From the NCBI GenBank assembly GCA_030765065.1, contig CM060990.1:281879341-281943340 (forward strand): a stretch of 64,000 nt of DNA. The letters run 5' to 3'. The translations under genes and the position numbers were made by a program. Of this stretch, positions 44,113 to 55,475 are shown piece by piece; position 1 is the stretch's first letter; every line of letters begins with the position of its first letter. The stretch comes from Deroplatys truncata. Lineage: Eukaryota; Arthropoda; Insecta; Mantodea; Mantidae. The notes below the pieces were generated by a model. The model was not told the DNA's origin, did no database searches, and saw nothing but the letters and a program-made list of their open reading frames with translations.

Positions 44113-44351
44113 TGTGGTGGTGGTGGAGTGGAGTTTAAGGGCCCGTCGACAGCTAGGTCATTTGGACCCAAAGAAAAAACATAAAAACAGTTAAAACTGA
44201 AAATGCTCGATCTGAAAACGCAGTAGAAGAGACTAAAAACGAAATAGCCGTAAGATCATATATGGGGTTAAAAGAGAATAAAATTCAGGACTAAAAGTAT
44301 CGGTAAAAATGGAATGAAAGCTAGGCTAAAAACACAAAGCTAAAAGGCAAG

Positions 44352-46441
44352 TTATACTTGTGGAAAAAATCCGATTTTGGTAACGAACCGCAGGGTCTGC
44401 CTTACTGCCACTGGGTGATCGCCTAAAACTGAGGGCAGCGTAAAACCCAGGACATAAAACTGACGATCAGGGGCGTATTTCGGACAATCAAACAGTACAT
44501 GTGACACGCTAAGCGGCACAGCACACGTCGAACAGACAGGGGCCGGGGCACCACGCAGAAGATGACCGTTGGTGGCGCGCGTATGCCCGATTCTTAGGCG
44601 GGTCAGAACTATTTCTGACCGCCGTGATCCCCAGCAGGAAGTGAACCAGGGTTGTACGGTGTCCTTGATTGTCCGGAGTTGAGTGCCAGCCAGAGACTCC
44701 CATGATAGCTGCCAAGCTAAAAACAGAGGACGATGGAAGTACCGCCGAACATCCGTAGAAGGCACAGTTACGGTGGAAAACTCCGGCAAACGGCATGCGG
44801 CCTTAGCAACTGCATCCGCCTCCTCATTGCCAGGAATTCCCACATGGCTTGGAACCCATGTAAAAACGAACTGGTATCCGCGACAGATCAGCTGAGATAA
44901 AATTGTTTGTATTTTTAAAATCAAGGTGGAGGAGCCGAGAAACCGTTGCAGGTCCTGGATAGCGCTCAGAGAATTGGAGCAAATAAGAAACCGGCCAGGG
45001 ACAAACGCGGAAATAAAAAGCAAGAAAGAAAAGATGGCAAACAGCTCGGCCGTAAAAACTGAACTGGCGTCTGGAAGGCGAAATTTGTGAGCTCCACCGT
45101 CATAGATAAAACCGCACCCTGTGCTACCATTCACACGGGAACCATCAGTATATACCGGGGAATAGTCCCGGTAACGGTCTAGGATCGCGGAGAAAAGCTG
45201 GCGAAACACTGGCTGCGGGATAGCGACTTTGGCATCACCCGAAAGTTCAAGATCAAACCGAGCACGTTGGAGCTGCCACGGGGGAATACGACTAAGACAG
45301 GAGCGCTCCACAGGAGGCAGTCGGAGGTCATGTGCGCAAAGAAGTTCCTGAAACCGAACACCGCATGAACGGGAGATGGTAGCATTTCGCACATAACGGT
45401 GGGCGAGTTCCGGATGAAATACACAGTGGAACGAAGGGTGACTAGGATGAGCCGCCAGCTTTGCAACATAAGAAAAGAGTAAAAACTTGCGTCGAAGAGA
45501 CAGAGGTGGTTCGCCAGAATCTGCATACAAACACTCGACACGACTAGTGCGGAAGGCCCCAGTAGCAAGACGGATACCCGTATGATGAACAGTGTCTAAA
45601 AGGCGAAGTTTAGAGGCGGACGCCGCGCCATAGATAAAACTTCCGTAGTCAAGTTTCGACCTAAACAACGATCGGTACAACCGGAGCATAACGGTGCGAT
45701 CGCCACCCCAAGAGGCGCCAGATAAAACCCTTAATACTCGAAGGGAACGATCGCATGATGCACGTAGGTAGCGAATATGGTGCTCCCAGGTGAGTCTATG
45801 GTCGAGGTAAAGGCCCAAAAACTTGACATGCGCAACAAACGGGAGGGGTGTGCCATCCAAATGAAGATAAGGAGGAGAGTGTACACTACGAAGGCGATTA
45901 AAATGAACACACTGTGTTTTAGCAGGAGAAAACCGAAAGCCGTTGTGAAGTGCCCAGGTGGCGAGTGAGGTAATGGCCAGCTGCAGTTGGCGTTCGATGT
46001 GCTCAAGGCTATAAGAGCGATAGTATATCGCAAAGTCATCGACATACAGTGACATCGGTATTCCGCTTCGAACTACAGTAGCGATGCCGTTGATGGCGAC
46101 GGCAAAAAGTGGTACACTGAGGACCGACCCCTGGGGTACACCGTTCCCCTGGATCCTCGCCTGTGATAACGTGTCTCCAACACGGACACGAAAACGGCGA
46201 AGTTTTAAAAAGTTACAATTAAAAACAGCTAAATGACCGCGTAACCGTAAGCATGCAGATTTCGGAGGATACCATACCGCCAAGTGGTATCATAAGCCTT
46301 CTGCAAATCAAAGAAGACACCCACCACATGCTGCTTCAGGAGAAAGGCACTCTGGACAATCGCCTCAAGACGTGTGAGATGGTCAACACTGACGCAATGG
46401 CGACGAAAACCACACTGAACATTACAGACTCTAGCCACCAC
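44352..46441 (-). pseudogene. LINE copy I ORF2: RT and RNase H
   Basis: 46229-46441 has QCGFRRHCVSVDHLTRL and VFFDLQKAYDTTW (first catalytic Asp). After a one-frame change, 44352-46283 is open for 643 codons with GVPQGSVLSVPLF, SLYVDDFAIY (YVDD intact), VKFLGLYLDHRL and RSKLDYG. RNase H follows with PVYTDGSRVNGSTG, FTAELFAIF, NSLSAIQD and VPSHVGIPGNEEADAVAKAA, and a Cys-containing tail. Ends TAA at 44352. One frameshift near 46240 disables an otherwise good domain pair. Confidence 0.85.
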
Positions 46442-46799
46442 ATCAACCGAGCGGTAATCATACGTTCAAAGATCTTACAAACGACACTCGTCAAACAGAT
46501 AGGGCGGTAGCTAGAGGGAAGGTGCCGGTCTTTTCCAGCTCGGGGGTTGGGGATGACAATACCCTCTCGCCAGGAAGACGGGAAAACCCGCTCACGTCAG
46601 ATACGGTTGTAAATGTCCAGCAGGAAGGAAAGCGCCTTAGGTGGAAGATGTAGAAGCATTTGTCGGTGGATGTCATCGGGGCCAGGAGAAGTATCCTTTG
46701 CTAAGGATAAAGAATGTTCCAGCTCGGCGACGGTAAAGCTTCGTTGTACGGTTCCTTACGGTCACTATTAAAATCGAGGACTATCCGCTCCGCAGCGTC
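46442..46799 (-). pseudogene. LINE copy I ORF2: N-terminal RT part, degenerate
   Basis: The palm/fingers start is spread over frames: a segment equal to RVFPSSWREGIVIPNPRAGKDRH-type text (46500-46580), and HSLSLAKDTSPGPDDIH-type text (46670-46720), which parallels APGPDGIH in family 1. Several frame changes. Confidence 0.55.
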
Positions 46800-48023
46800 T
46801 TATATAGGCAGAATACATCCATCATAGCTATCCGTTTGGCCAGCAGCAGCGAAGGAGTTGGCAAGGGCTTCGGCTATATCCCGCTCGCTGGTGAAAATGG
46901 AGTCACTAACACCAAGGCCAGGAATGATCGTCCGGCGACACTGGCCATAAATACGCCGAACAGCAGACCACACCTGCTGCGCTGAAGTACGACGGGAAAG
47001 GGAAGACACGTAAGGTTCCCAAGATTTCCGTTTTGCACTCCGAAGTACATAGCGCGCTTTAGCCCGAGAACGTTTAAATGCCACAAAGTTTTCCTCCGTA
47101 GGATGTAGCTGATAAACACGCAGGGCGCGTTTGCGCGTTCTGATGGCAAATCGGCATTCCTCGCTCCACCAAGGTACAGGAACGTGACGCGGTGTAGATG
47201 AACCTCGAAGAATGCTGGAATCTGCTGCAAGCAAGATAGTACACGTAAAAGAGTCCACCATTTCATCGATGGTTGCGAAACCATCGTCCGGGAGAGCAAT
47301 GAGGGAGCGGAACCTCCTCCAGTCAGCTTTGGAAAGAATCCAGTGGGGATGTCGAGAAGGTACATGATGATGTCCTGAGAGGTGAATGTTAATGGGAAAA
47401 TGATCACTCCCATACAGATCCGAAAGCACCGACCAATAAAATAGAAGAACTAATATCGGGCTGCAGTAAGCAACCTCTAAGGCTGACGGTGTACCATAGG
47501 TAGATGACAAAAAGGTAGGGACACCAGTGTTCAACAAAAGCAAGCCGGACAGATCACAAACGTCTGCTACAAGGCACCCACGAGCATCGTCAGTTTCGGA
47601 GCCCCACACAGCATTTTTGGCATTCAGATCACCAAGGAAGAGGAGCGGTGTGGGAATCTGCGCCAAAAGCGCCCGAAGATCCATCTCTTGTACGACACCG
47701 ACCGGAGGCAGCTAGACATTACAGACGGAGAAACAGAGGAATCTGAGTTGGACACGCACCGCCACAGCTTGTAACGGCGTAGTAAGCGGTATGCGTGCGG
47801 CAGAGATGTTAGGCGCCACCAGGATAGCAACGCCACCGCTCGCACGCTGTCCAGCAGCAGAGTCACGCCCAAACGCTGTAAAGTCACGAAGGTGCAAAGC
47901 GCAATGAGGCCGCAAATGGGTTTCTTGTAAACAGACCAGTGAAGGGGAGCGTTGTGACACTAAATATTGTATGTCCGGAGCACAAGCCCGGAACCCATTA
48001 ACATTCCACTGGATTATTTCCAT
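46800..48023 (-). pseudogene. LINE copy I ORF2: endonuclease and linker, one in-frame stop
   Basis: A single frame from 48023 to 46800 with one TAG at 47712-47714. It starts MEIIQWNVNGFRACAPDIQ, then VCLQETHLRPHCALHLRDF (Glu), GVAILVAPNI, LLFLGDLNAKNAVWGS (GDxNA motif) and LYGSDHFPINIHL (SDH). The linker has VPWWSEECRFAIRTRKRALRVY. All expected endonuclease motifs are present, so a single nonsense change is the main lesion. Confidence 0.8.
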
Positions 48024-48062
48024 AGGAAGAACCGGATTAATGGACTGTTTTGATCTTCTTTC

Positions 48063-49130
48063 TCACCTTGGCTGACTTCGGACCAACGATTTGAAAAGAC
48101 TCCTCTGGCGACTCCTCCGAGGTTCGGGAGTCCGAAGATCCCCTGCGGCTCGTAGAGTGAGACCGGGACTGCACAGATGAAGCACTGCTATTGGTGCGAC
48201 GGGAAGACCTGGAGCGACGCGGGCATGAGAAGACTGAGACTTGTTAGAGCTAGTAGACGCTTTGGCAGACGATGGTGGCACGGCGGAAGATGGAGACCGT
48301 GGTGCAGGTATGGAACGAGACAAAGAACGACTTACAGGTAAGTCGGTCTGTGTGGAAGCATCTACAACGGGCGCAGTTTGTAGGCCAAAAGTGGTAACAG
48401 GAGTGCGGCGGGCCGCAACCGAATAACCTGTAAGGACACGAGGGTTCAGCTGCTCAAAACGGCGACGCGCCTCGGCAAAAGTCAAACGTTTCTTAACACG
48501 CAACTCCTGTATACATTTCTCATCGAGGAACTTGGGATACTGTCGGGAGCTAGATGAATGGTTCCCGCCACAATTCACACAGTAAAGTGCTAGAGTACAG
48601 GCCGAGTCCTCATGGGCTGGAAGACCACAACGCTCACGAACAGCACGGTTGTTACACGACCCTTTAGTATGTCCGAAACGCTGGCACTGAAAACAGCGCA
48701 TGGGGTTCGGAACATACGGACGTACGGCGGCACGCTCATAGCCACAGAAAATATAGTCAGGTAAAACAGTGCCCTTAAAGGTTAGAAATACCGTACGTAA
48801 TGGTTGATCTACGCCATGCTGTTTCCGGGTTAGGCGGTACGCTTGAGAAACGCGTTGATTAGAAAGGCAGGTGACGATGTCCTCGTTTGTTAGACCGTCC
48901 AGACTGGAGGTGGTAACAACTCCCCGACAGGAATTCAACGATTTGTGTGGGGCTACACGGACAGGGTAGGATCCCAACAAAGTTGCTTTCAACAATTTCT
49001 CGGACTGGTCGGCCTTATTGGTTTCTATCAAAAGCGTACCGTCCCTTAGTCGTGTTGCCTTTTTAAATGGGGGCCACAGATACGGTCAACCTCGCGTTTG
49101 ATATAAATGGGCTAATGTCCTGCATTGTTT
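48063..49130 (-). pseudogene. LINE copy I ORF1: gag-like protein
   Basis: 48063-49031 is open for 322 codons. It shows LLKATLLGSYPVRV, SLNSCRGVVTTSSLDGLTNEDI, and zinc knuckles CFQCQRFGHTKGSC, CGLPAHEDSAC and CVNCGGNHSSSSRQ (last Cys lost). It ends in a Ser-rich basic tail. The N-terminal 30-60 codons, up to about 49130, are in a different frame. RNA-binding role inferred. Confidence 0.75.
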
Positions 49131-49880
49131 TCCCTTCACTCGCCAGTTGCAAAATTAAAAACGTGTCAAACAAAGTAGGGGTTTTGCGCGGATGCATATT
49201 GATAAGAACCCCCTTCCGGAACCGTCGGTGTCAGCCAGCCTTCCGGGGGTTAAAGAAAAAAGACACCAGATATTCACGGTCTGAGCCGTCATGGAGACCC
49301 CTCCTATGACTCATCGCAAAGCGTACCTCAGAAGGGTTACCCTCCAATCTCCACTGCTTGTCCACATGTGTAAACCGTTCACCACGCACACACCGGCTTT
49401 AAGCCCCTACCACAGGTATAACAGCCTGTGGCTCCCCACTTTAGGCCGCGCTGCCGTTAAACACAGACACGGATTCAGGGGACTTGTGGATGATTACACC
49501 GGGTTTCCGTCAGCGGTAACACGCCCGGCCCGTGATACTAACCCAACGGCTCACGGCCGTCGGGACATTAACATAGGCCGGGCCCTTAGAGAGCTACGTG
49601 GGTGTACATAACGGTGTGGACAGGCTCCGCACCTAAGGCTACACATGGGGGCAGTGCGAAGGGTCCAACCAACTTTCACGCCTGAGATCCCCGTAGGGCA
49701 CACACGTCGGAAGCCGCGCTGAAACCGTCGGAAAGGACCACGGAGATAGAAAAGATCCCTGCTGGTGAGACAGGAGTTAATAAGCCTAAGGCTGTACAAA
49801 CTAAGAATCAGAATAAACCTAGAAGAGGAAGAGTGGGAAGAAATAGAGTAACATGGTACAGTTGATGCGGGTAGAGGGGG
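49131..49880 (-). other. LINE copy I 5'UTR
   Basis: GC-richer than the surroundings, no convincing gene. Phrases such as CACAGGTATAACAGCCTGTGGCTCC and repeated GACCCC-type runs suggest structure. Confidence 0.5.
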
Positions 49881-49889
49881 TGATATGGA

Positions 49890-50042
49890 GGTGAGTGGCT
49901 CGGGACCCCGGGTTCACCAAACCCGTACTCACATGAAGTGAGCCCCTGGGGGCGGGGATAAAAGGGTGAATATGGCTATGAGTGGCTCGGGAACCCCCGG
50001 GTACGCGAACACCCGTACTCACATAAGGTGAGCCCATGAGGG
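49890..50042 (-). repeat. Tandem 5'-end monomers of LINE copy I
   Basis: Two units with a period of 87 bp (AGTGGCTCGGG at 49894 and 49981). Each ends ..CCCGTACTCACAT.A.GTGAGCCC.TG.GGGG on plus. Nearly the same text as the copy B monomers, although the coding regions are diverged. The 12-bp duplication starts right after, so the monomers are part of this insertion. Confidence 0.7.
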
Positions 50043-50054
50043 GGCGGATGTGGA

Positions 50055-50670
50055 GCAAGGAATCAAGGATAATAATAATTTGTACAACCATTCAATAAAA
50101 AATCCACTACATATGATGTTACGGTTTCACTTACCATGAGAGGGAGGTAATGAAATGGGCCGCTCGTCGGCAGAATCGCGCCTTCCTCGGCTGTGCCTGT
50201 TGAAATGCCATCCTTTGCCGTGCACTGTCCAATGTTCTATCAAACGAAATAATTACATATTTCTCATCACGGTTGCCATATCCTGACAATGAAGCTATCA
50301 ATGGCTTCCACAATCAATGCTCTCAACAGCAACAATATTGATAAATTTTCTTAACGTGACTGCGCGCTTTTACACAATGATCATGTGTAATTTCTCCCAT
50401 ACAGACTTTGCCATTATTCAATGTAGTGAACGAGGTGGAGGAAAAGCCTTTATTGGTAATTTTCTGTTCCGACAAATTCATAATTATTTAGATCTCGCTC
50501 AAATTACAGTAATATAGAGGAATCATAACATTCTTAATGGTCATTCCATGCCAAGTCAAAACAATAATCTGGGGTTTTCAACCTTACCCCTTTAAATTTT
50601 CATGAAATTTGGTAGAATGTCTCAGAACACACGGAAATGAATCTACGTCAAATGTTAGTCCCCTGTGATA
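50055..50670. other. Spacer between LINE I and the Tc1 element, no gene seen
   Basis: AT-rich. GGTCATTCCATGCCAAGTCAA at about 50539 and TTTTCATGAAATTTGGTAGAATG near 50600 look like transposon-end sequence. They may be the true left end of the DNA transposon whose body starts near 52052, with Tc1 inserted in it. That is inference. Confidence 0.35.
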
Positions 50671-51914
50671 CACTACGTGATCAAAAGTATCCGGACACCT
50701 GGCTGAAAATGACGTACAAGTTCGTGGCGCCCTCGATCAGTAATGTTGGAAGTCAATATGGTGTTGGCCCACCCTTAGCCTTGATGACAGCATTCACTCT
50801 TGCAAGCATACTTTCAATCAGGTGCTGGAAGGTTTCTTGGGGAATGGCAGCCCACTCTTCACGGAATGCGGAACTGAGGAAGGGTATCAATGTAGGTCGG
50901 TGAGGCCTGGCATGAAGTCGTCGTTCCAAAACATCCCAAAGGTATTCTATAGGATTCAAGTCAGGACTCTGTGCAGGCCAGTCCATTACAGGGATGCTAT
51001 TGTCATGTGACCACTCCGCCACAGGGCGTGCAGTATGAACAGGTGCTCGATCGTCTTGAAAGATGCAATCGCCATCCCCGAATTGCTCTTCAACAGTGGG
51101 AAGCAAAAAGGTGCTTAAAATATCAATGTAGGTCTGCGCTGTGATCGTTCCACGCAAAACAACAAGGGATGCAAGCTCCATCCGGGATAAACACGACCTC
51201 ACCATAACACCACCACCTCCGAATTTCACTGTTGGCACTACATACGCTGGCAGATGACGTTCACCGGGCATTCGCCATACCCACACCCTGCCATCGGATC
51301 GCCACATTGTGTACCGTGATTCGTCTCCACACAACGTTTTGCCACTGTTCAAGTGTGTAATGTTGACGCTCCTTACACAAAGCAGGCGTCGTTTGGCATT
51401 TTCCTGCGTGATGTGTGGCTTATGAGCAGCCGCTCGACCACGGAATCGAAGTTTTCTCACCTCACGCCTAAATGTCATAGTACTTGGAGTGGATCCTGAG
51501 GCAGTTTGGAATTCCTGTGTGATGGTCTGGATAGATGTATGCCTATTACTCTTTACGACCCTCTTCAGATGTCGGCGGTCTCTGTCAGTCAACAGACGAG
51601 GTCAGCCTGTACGCTTTTGTGCTGTACATGTCCCTTCACGTTTCCCCTTCACTATCACATCAGAAACAGTGGACATAGGTATGTTTAGGAGTGTGAAAAT
51701 CTCGCGTGCAGACTTCTGACACAAGTGACACCCACTCAACTGACCACGTTCGAAGTCCGTGAGCTCCACGGAGCGTCCCATTCTGCTGTTTCACGATGTC
51801 TAATGACTACTGAGGTCGCGGATAATGAGTACCAGGCAGTAGGTGGCAGCACAATGCACCTAAGATGAAAACGTATGTTTGTGGGGGTGTACGGAAACTT
51901 TTGATCACATAGTG
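50671..51914 (-). mobile_element. Tc1-type DNA transposon (1244 bp)
   Basis: Inverted ends CACTACGTGATCAAAAGTAT (left) and, on minus, CACTATGTGATCAAAAGTTT (right), flanked by TA at 50669-50670 and 51915-51916. Contains one transposase gene on minus. Size, TA target and short TIRs are typical of Tc1. Confidence 0.9.
50753..51781 (-). pseudogene. Tc1 transposase with one nonsense codon
   Basis: ATG at 51781 (MGRSVELTDFERGQLSG), one in-frame TGA at 51602-51604 (codon 60, where relatives have a basic GRP-type motif), then open to 50753: 342 codons, normal Tc1 length. The N-terminal part is helix-turn-helix DNA binding. The catalytic triad is visible: Asp in CGDESRYTMW, Asp in IFQDDRAPVHTA and Glu in SPDLNPIEYLWD, i.e. 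DD34E. Also GGGGVMV before the second Asp. Otherwise nearly intact, so among the younger insertions. Confidence 0.9.
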
Positions 51915-52051
51915 TACATGCTGTTTGTATTGCAGGGTTACAAACATGGTGAAAATGTTAAAATCTATGCTCGCAAGGCCCACAAAACATTAATAATTCT
52001 ACTTCTAATTACGCTATAACTGTAATCTTGTGCTTGTTTTGAAGCTAAAAA

Positions 52052-52235
52052 AACTGGGATAGAACTAAAAAGGGCTCCATTCTAAAATATAAAATGTTAA
52101 ATTCAACAAGGGTCATGCCCTTTGACCTTGTATATAAAAGAAAATGTAGGTTCAATATTTTTGGAAATAAAGTATGTTATACAGCTAAACATAAACTTTC
52201 TTTGGTGTAGGTTTAATATTGGGAAGGCCTTGGGA
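52052..52235 (+). repeat. Left inverted repeat of the unnamed DNA transposon
   Basis: Inverted match to 62066-62250; starts AACTGGGATAGAACTAAAAA. Confidence 0.65.
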
Positions 52236-52237
52236 AC

Positions 52238-53811
52238 ATGAGTAAATGGATGTTTAAGTATGTTGCATGGGCTACTCTTGCATTAAGCAATCTTCTGAGC
52301 AATTTCTCAGGCTTGTCTCCTATACAAGCTGAGACTTGCCTAATACACACTGCCTCTGTCTTTGGAGTGGAGTTCCCAGTGTGGCTTATGTCTCTGCATT
52401 GTGAGGTATGTTATTCCTGGTGGTGTGCATTTCTTGAACTTAACAACTACATGTATATGACGATGAGGAAGAAGTACGTTAAGACACAGTGTTGCAATCC
52501 ATTTGGCATTAAAAGACACTAAAACAGTAGAAAACAATTGCGGAAAGTGCTACCATGCGTGACTGAAGTCCTGCCACACATCAGAAGTGACCAGATGATT
52601 TGTGACAGTTGCAGTAAACAAATTAAGAGGGATGTTTCTTCTTCTGAAGAAGAGCCAAGCACATCAGTAGAGGACAGTCACACAGAGGGGACAGCATACA
52701 AGACTGACTCAGCTTTCTGTCTTTAAATGAAAGTTTGAGTAGTGTTGGAGGATCGCCTATAAAGAAGAAGAGAATGAAAGGAGTACAATATTGTAAAACG
52801 AAAGCCGATAAAATTTCAGAAGTTGTTAAAAAGAACATTTTGCGTGTTCCGGATAAACAGTCCTTATTTGATCATAAACAGTGTTGTGATGGTACCATAT
52901 TGCAGCAGTTGAAAGACAAATTTGAAGAAACTACAAAACATTCGGTAAACGTGATTATTCTGACTCTACTTCCTAAAGATTAGAGCATCAGAAGAATATA
53001 GAAAGAATTCCTTCATGCTAGTAACTACATGATTACAAAAACAAAAGTGTTAGTGCGCGAGTCTGGGATTTTATCATCACCAAATCCTAAACTAGGAAGG
53101 GGCTTGGACCCTGATATTGTTAAGATTGTGGCGGGCTTCTATTGCAGTGATGATGTCAGCAGGATAATGCCTGGAAGAATGATTTTATTACACTGCGAAG
53201 TGGTGATACAAAAGAACATGTACAAAAGCGACTTCCTTTAAATAATCTTTCAAAAATGTAAGCTCACTTCAAACAGTCGCACTCCAATGTACAAGGCAGG
53301 ATTCTCAAAATTTGCGTCCAAAACAATGTGTTCTAGTGGGAGCAAATGGTATACATACGGTATGTGTCTGTGCAGTGCATCAAAATGTGAACTGTTGTTG
53401 GAAGCATGCAAATTAAATAAACTAATGGAAGACCAGGGGCACCACCTCTTTACTTACCAACACTATATTGCAAACATGATGTGTAATCCACCCAAAGTAG
53501 CGCGTTTCTTCAAAGAATGTAGTGAATGAGCAGAAACAAGCAGTATAATGAATGAAGTTGAAAATGTGCTGGAATCAAATGCCACTGAAAGTGTTACTTT
53601 CAAACAGTGGATAGCATCACAGATATGCACACTTGAGACAACTGTGGTGACCTTTGAAGATTTCAATGACTTGCTAATAGCCAAGTTAACTCAACTACAG
53701 ACACATTCTTTCATTGCTGTTTAACAGTCGTCATATTTGAAACGTTTGAAAGATGACGTAGGGATAGGTGAAGTTATTGTAGTGTGCGATTTTGCAGAAA
53801 ACTATTCATTC
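52238..53811 (+). pseudogene. Unnamed transposon protein, N-terminal half
   Basis: Plus-strand pieces in changing frames: TQCCNPFGIKRH (52480-52522); VLPHIRSDQMICDSCSKQIKRD (Cys pair, 52538-52726); SPNPKLGRGLDPDIVKIV..FY..DD.SRIMPGR (53029-53241); and KAGFSKFASKTMCSSGSKWYTYGMCLCSASKCELLLEA (53287-53529). I recognise the pattern as a repeated arthropod protein of unknown function but cannot name a transposase fold. It continues at 61037 after the LINEs (..FAENYSFILQD | EVQGFHWNNSQ..). Confidence 0.5.
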
Positions 53812-53825
53812 ATACTGCAAGATGA
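53812..53825. repeat. 14-bp target duplication of LINE array J1/J2 (left)
   Basis: ATACTGCAAGATGA, repeated at 61023-61036. The last five bases overlap the TGA-repeat tail, so 9-14 bp are certain. Confidence 0.8.
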
Positions 53826-55157
53826 TGATGATATGGAGCTTAAGGGCGCTCAACTGCATTGGTTATTAGCGCCCTTACAATGTATAAAATAGAAAATAGA
53901 AAAGTCAAAAAACTAAAAACCACACAAAAACCCGCTTAGTCAAAAACACTAAAAAACACAACAGACCAAATACTAAAATCTACACACTAAAATCATGGTC
54001 ACTAAAAGAATAAAACAACGTGTCAAGAACTGTAGAATCCAAGGGACATGAGCGCCTTATGTCGGTCGGGAAGAAGAGCCCCATTAAAACTGACAATATG
54101 AAATCTCAAAGCTAAAAGACGCTCAGCGCATCAAATGCGCCGATTAAAACCAATGTCACTAGTTAAACGCAAAAGACATTCTACAGCATGCGCGTCGTCT
54201 GACAAAACGTTGGCTATGCCAACAGGCAGACCCACACGAACGCGCAGTGGAGCTAAAACTTGACACTCACATAAAATGTGACGCACCGTTAAGGGCGCAT
54301 CACAATGCTGACACAGTGGAGCGGGGTCACCACTGAGCAAGTATCTATGACTAAAAAGTCAATGTCCAATTCGTAAACGGGCTAAAAGTACCTCTTCCCG
54401 ACGTGTAGAACGAGAAGAGGTACGCCAGACTAACGGGACAGGCTTAATCTCCCGCAATTTGTTCCCTCGGAGCGACGTCCACTCATCGCGCCAAAGCGAA
54501 GGGATGCGGCGACGTAAAATAACACACGAATCTGACGAGGGAACAACAGAGGTAAAAAATATGGGTAATAAAATCGCCGATTTGGCAGCGGCGTCGGCTG
54601 ACTCGTTCCCTGAGATGCCCACATGACCTGGAATCCACATGAAGGAGACGCTGATGCCAGAGGAACTAAGCGTGTGGACCAGGTCACGTATGCGCTGTAC
54701 GAGGGGGTGGTAATTGTACAGTGCGCGAATACTTTGAGGAGCACTCAGGGAGTCTGAACAAATAAAACAGAACCGTAAGTCGTACTGCTGGACGTATAAA
54801 AGTGACTGATAAATACTAAAAAGTTCGGCGGTAAAAATCGAACATTGCCCGGATAAACGAAATGTAAAACTACGATTACCATCAACAATGGCACACCCTA
54901 CTCCAACATCAGTCTTAGACCCATCAGTATATATAAAACGAAAGTCTCCGAACTGCGCCCGAAGTTCTAAAAAGGCCGATCTAAGAACTGAAGAAGGGGT
55001 CTCATTCTTCGACATTGACGTCAACCCAAGGTGACACTGTGTCTCAGCGCGCAACCATGGAGGAAAGCGCGTTTCCCCCCTGGGAAGGGCCGGCGCTGGC
55101 GTAAAGTCCAAATGCCGAAAAAGCTTTCGAAATCGAACCCCTGAAGGGAGCAAGGTG
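53826..55157 (-). mobile_element. LINE copy J1, 5'-truncated, head of a two-copy array
   Basis: 3' end (tail, hairpin, 3'UTR) at 53826; stops at 55157 in the post-RT segment, where the tail of copy J2 begins. The outer target duplication spans J1 plus J2 together. Confidence 0.8.
54131..55153 (-). pseudogene. LINE copy J1: RNase H domain
   Basis: 54359-55153 is open for 264 codons with FRFIYTDGSKTDVGVG, FTAELFSIYQSLL, CSDSLSAPQSIRAL and IPGHVGISGNESADAAAKSAILL: all RNase H motifs in order. A stop near 54360 separates the tail LSGDPAPLCQHC (54131-54340). It starts without RT, so it cannot act alone. Confidence 0.8.
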
Positions 55158-55475
55158 TGATGATGATGATGATGTGATAGGGCTTAAGGGCGCTCAACTG
55201 CTAGGGTTATTAGCGCCCTTACAATGTGTAAAATATAAAATCTAAAAGTCAAAAAACTAATAACCCACACACAAACCCGCTTGGTCAAAAACACTAAAAA
55301 GCACAACAGACCAAAAACTAAAATCCTCACACTAAAATCATGGTCACTAAAAGAATAAAAGAACGTGTCAGCAACTGTAGAATCCAAGGGACATGAGCGC
55401 CTTATGTCGGTCGGGGAGAAGAGCCCCATTAAAACTGACAATATAAAATCTCAAAGCTAAAAGACGCTCAGCGCA

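Larger units (their letters stand above)
44113..50042 (-). mobile_element. LINE copy I: full-length element of a second, diverged family (5.9 kb)
   Basis: Flanked by 12-bp exact duplications (44101-44112 and 50043-50054). Layout is as in family 1, but proteins differ throughout and the tail is TGG-rich (TGTGGTGGTGGTGG) instead of TGA repeats. Coding is less decayed: RNase H plus half of RT open over 643 codons, endonuclease with one stop, ORF1 largely open. The 5' end carries the same tandem monomers as family 1. Confidence 0.85.

Noticed and set aside
52238-52480. Coding start of the unnamed transposon protein at 52238
   Set aside because: The first 80 codons overlap the TIR end and show no conserved motif; clear similarity begins at CCNPF near 52487.
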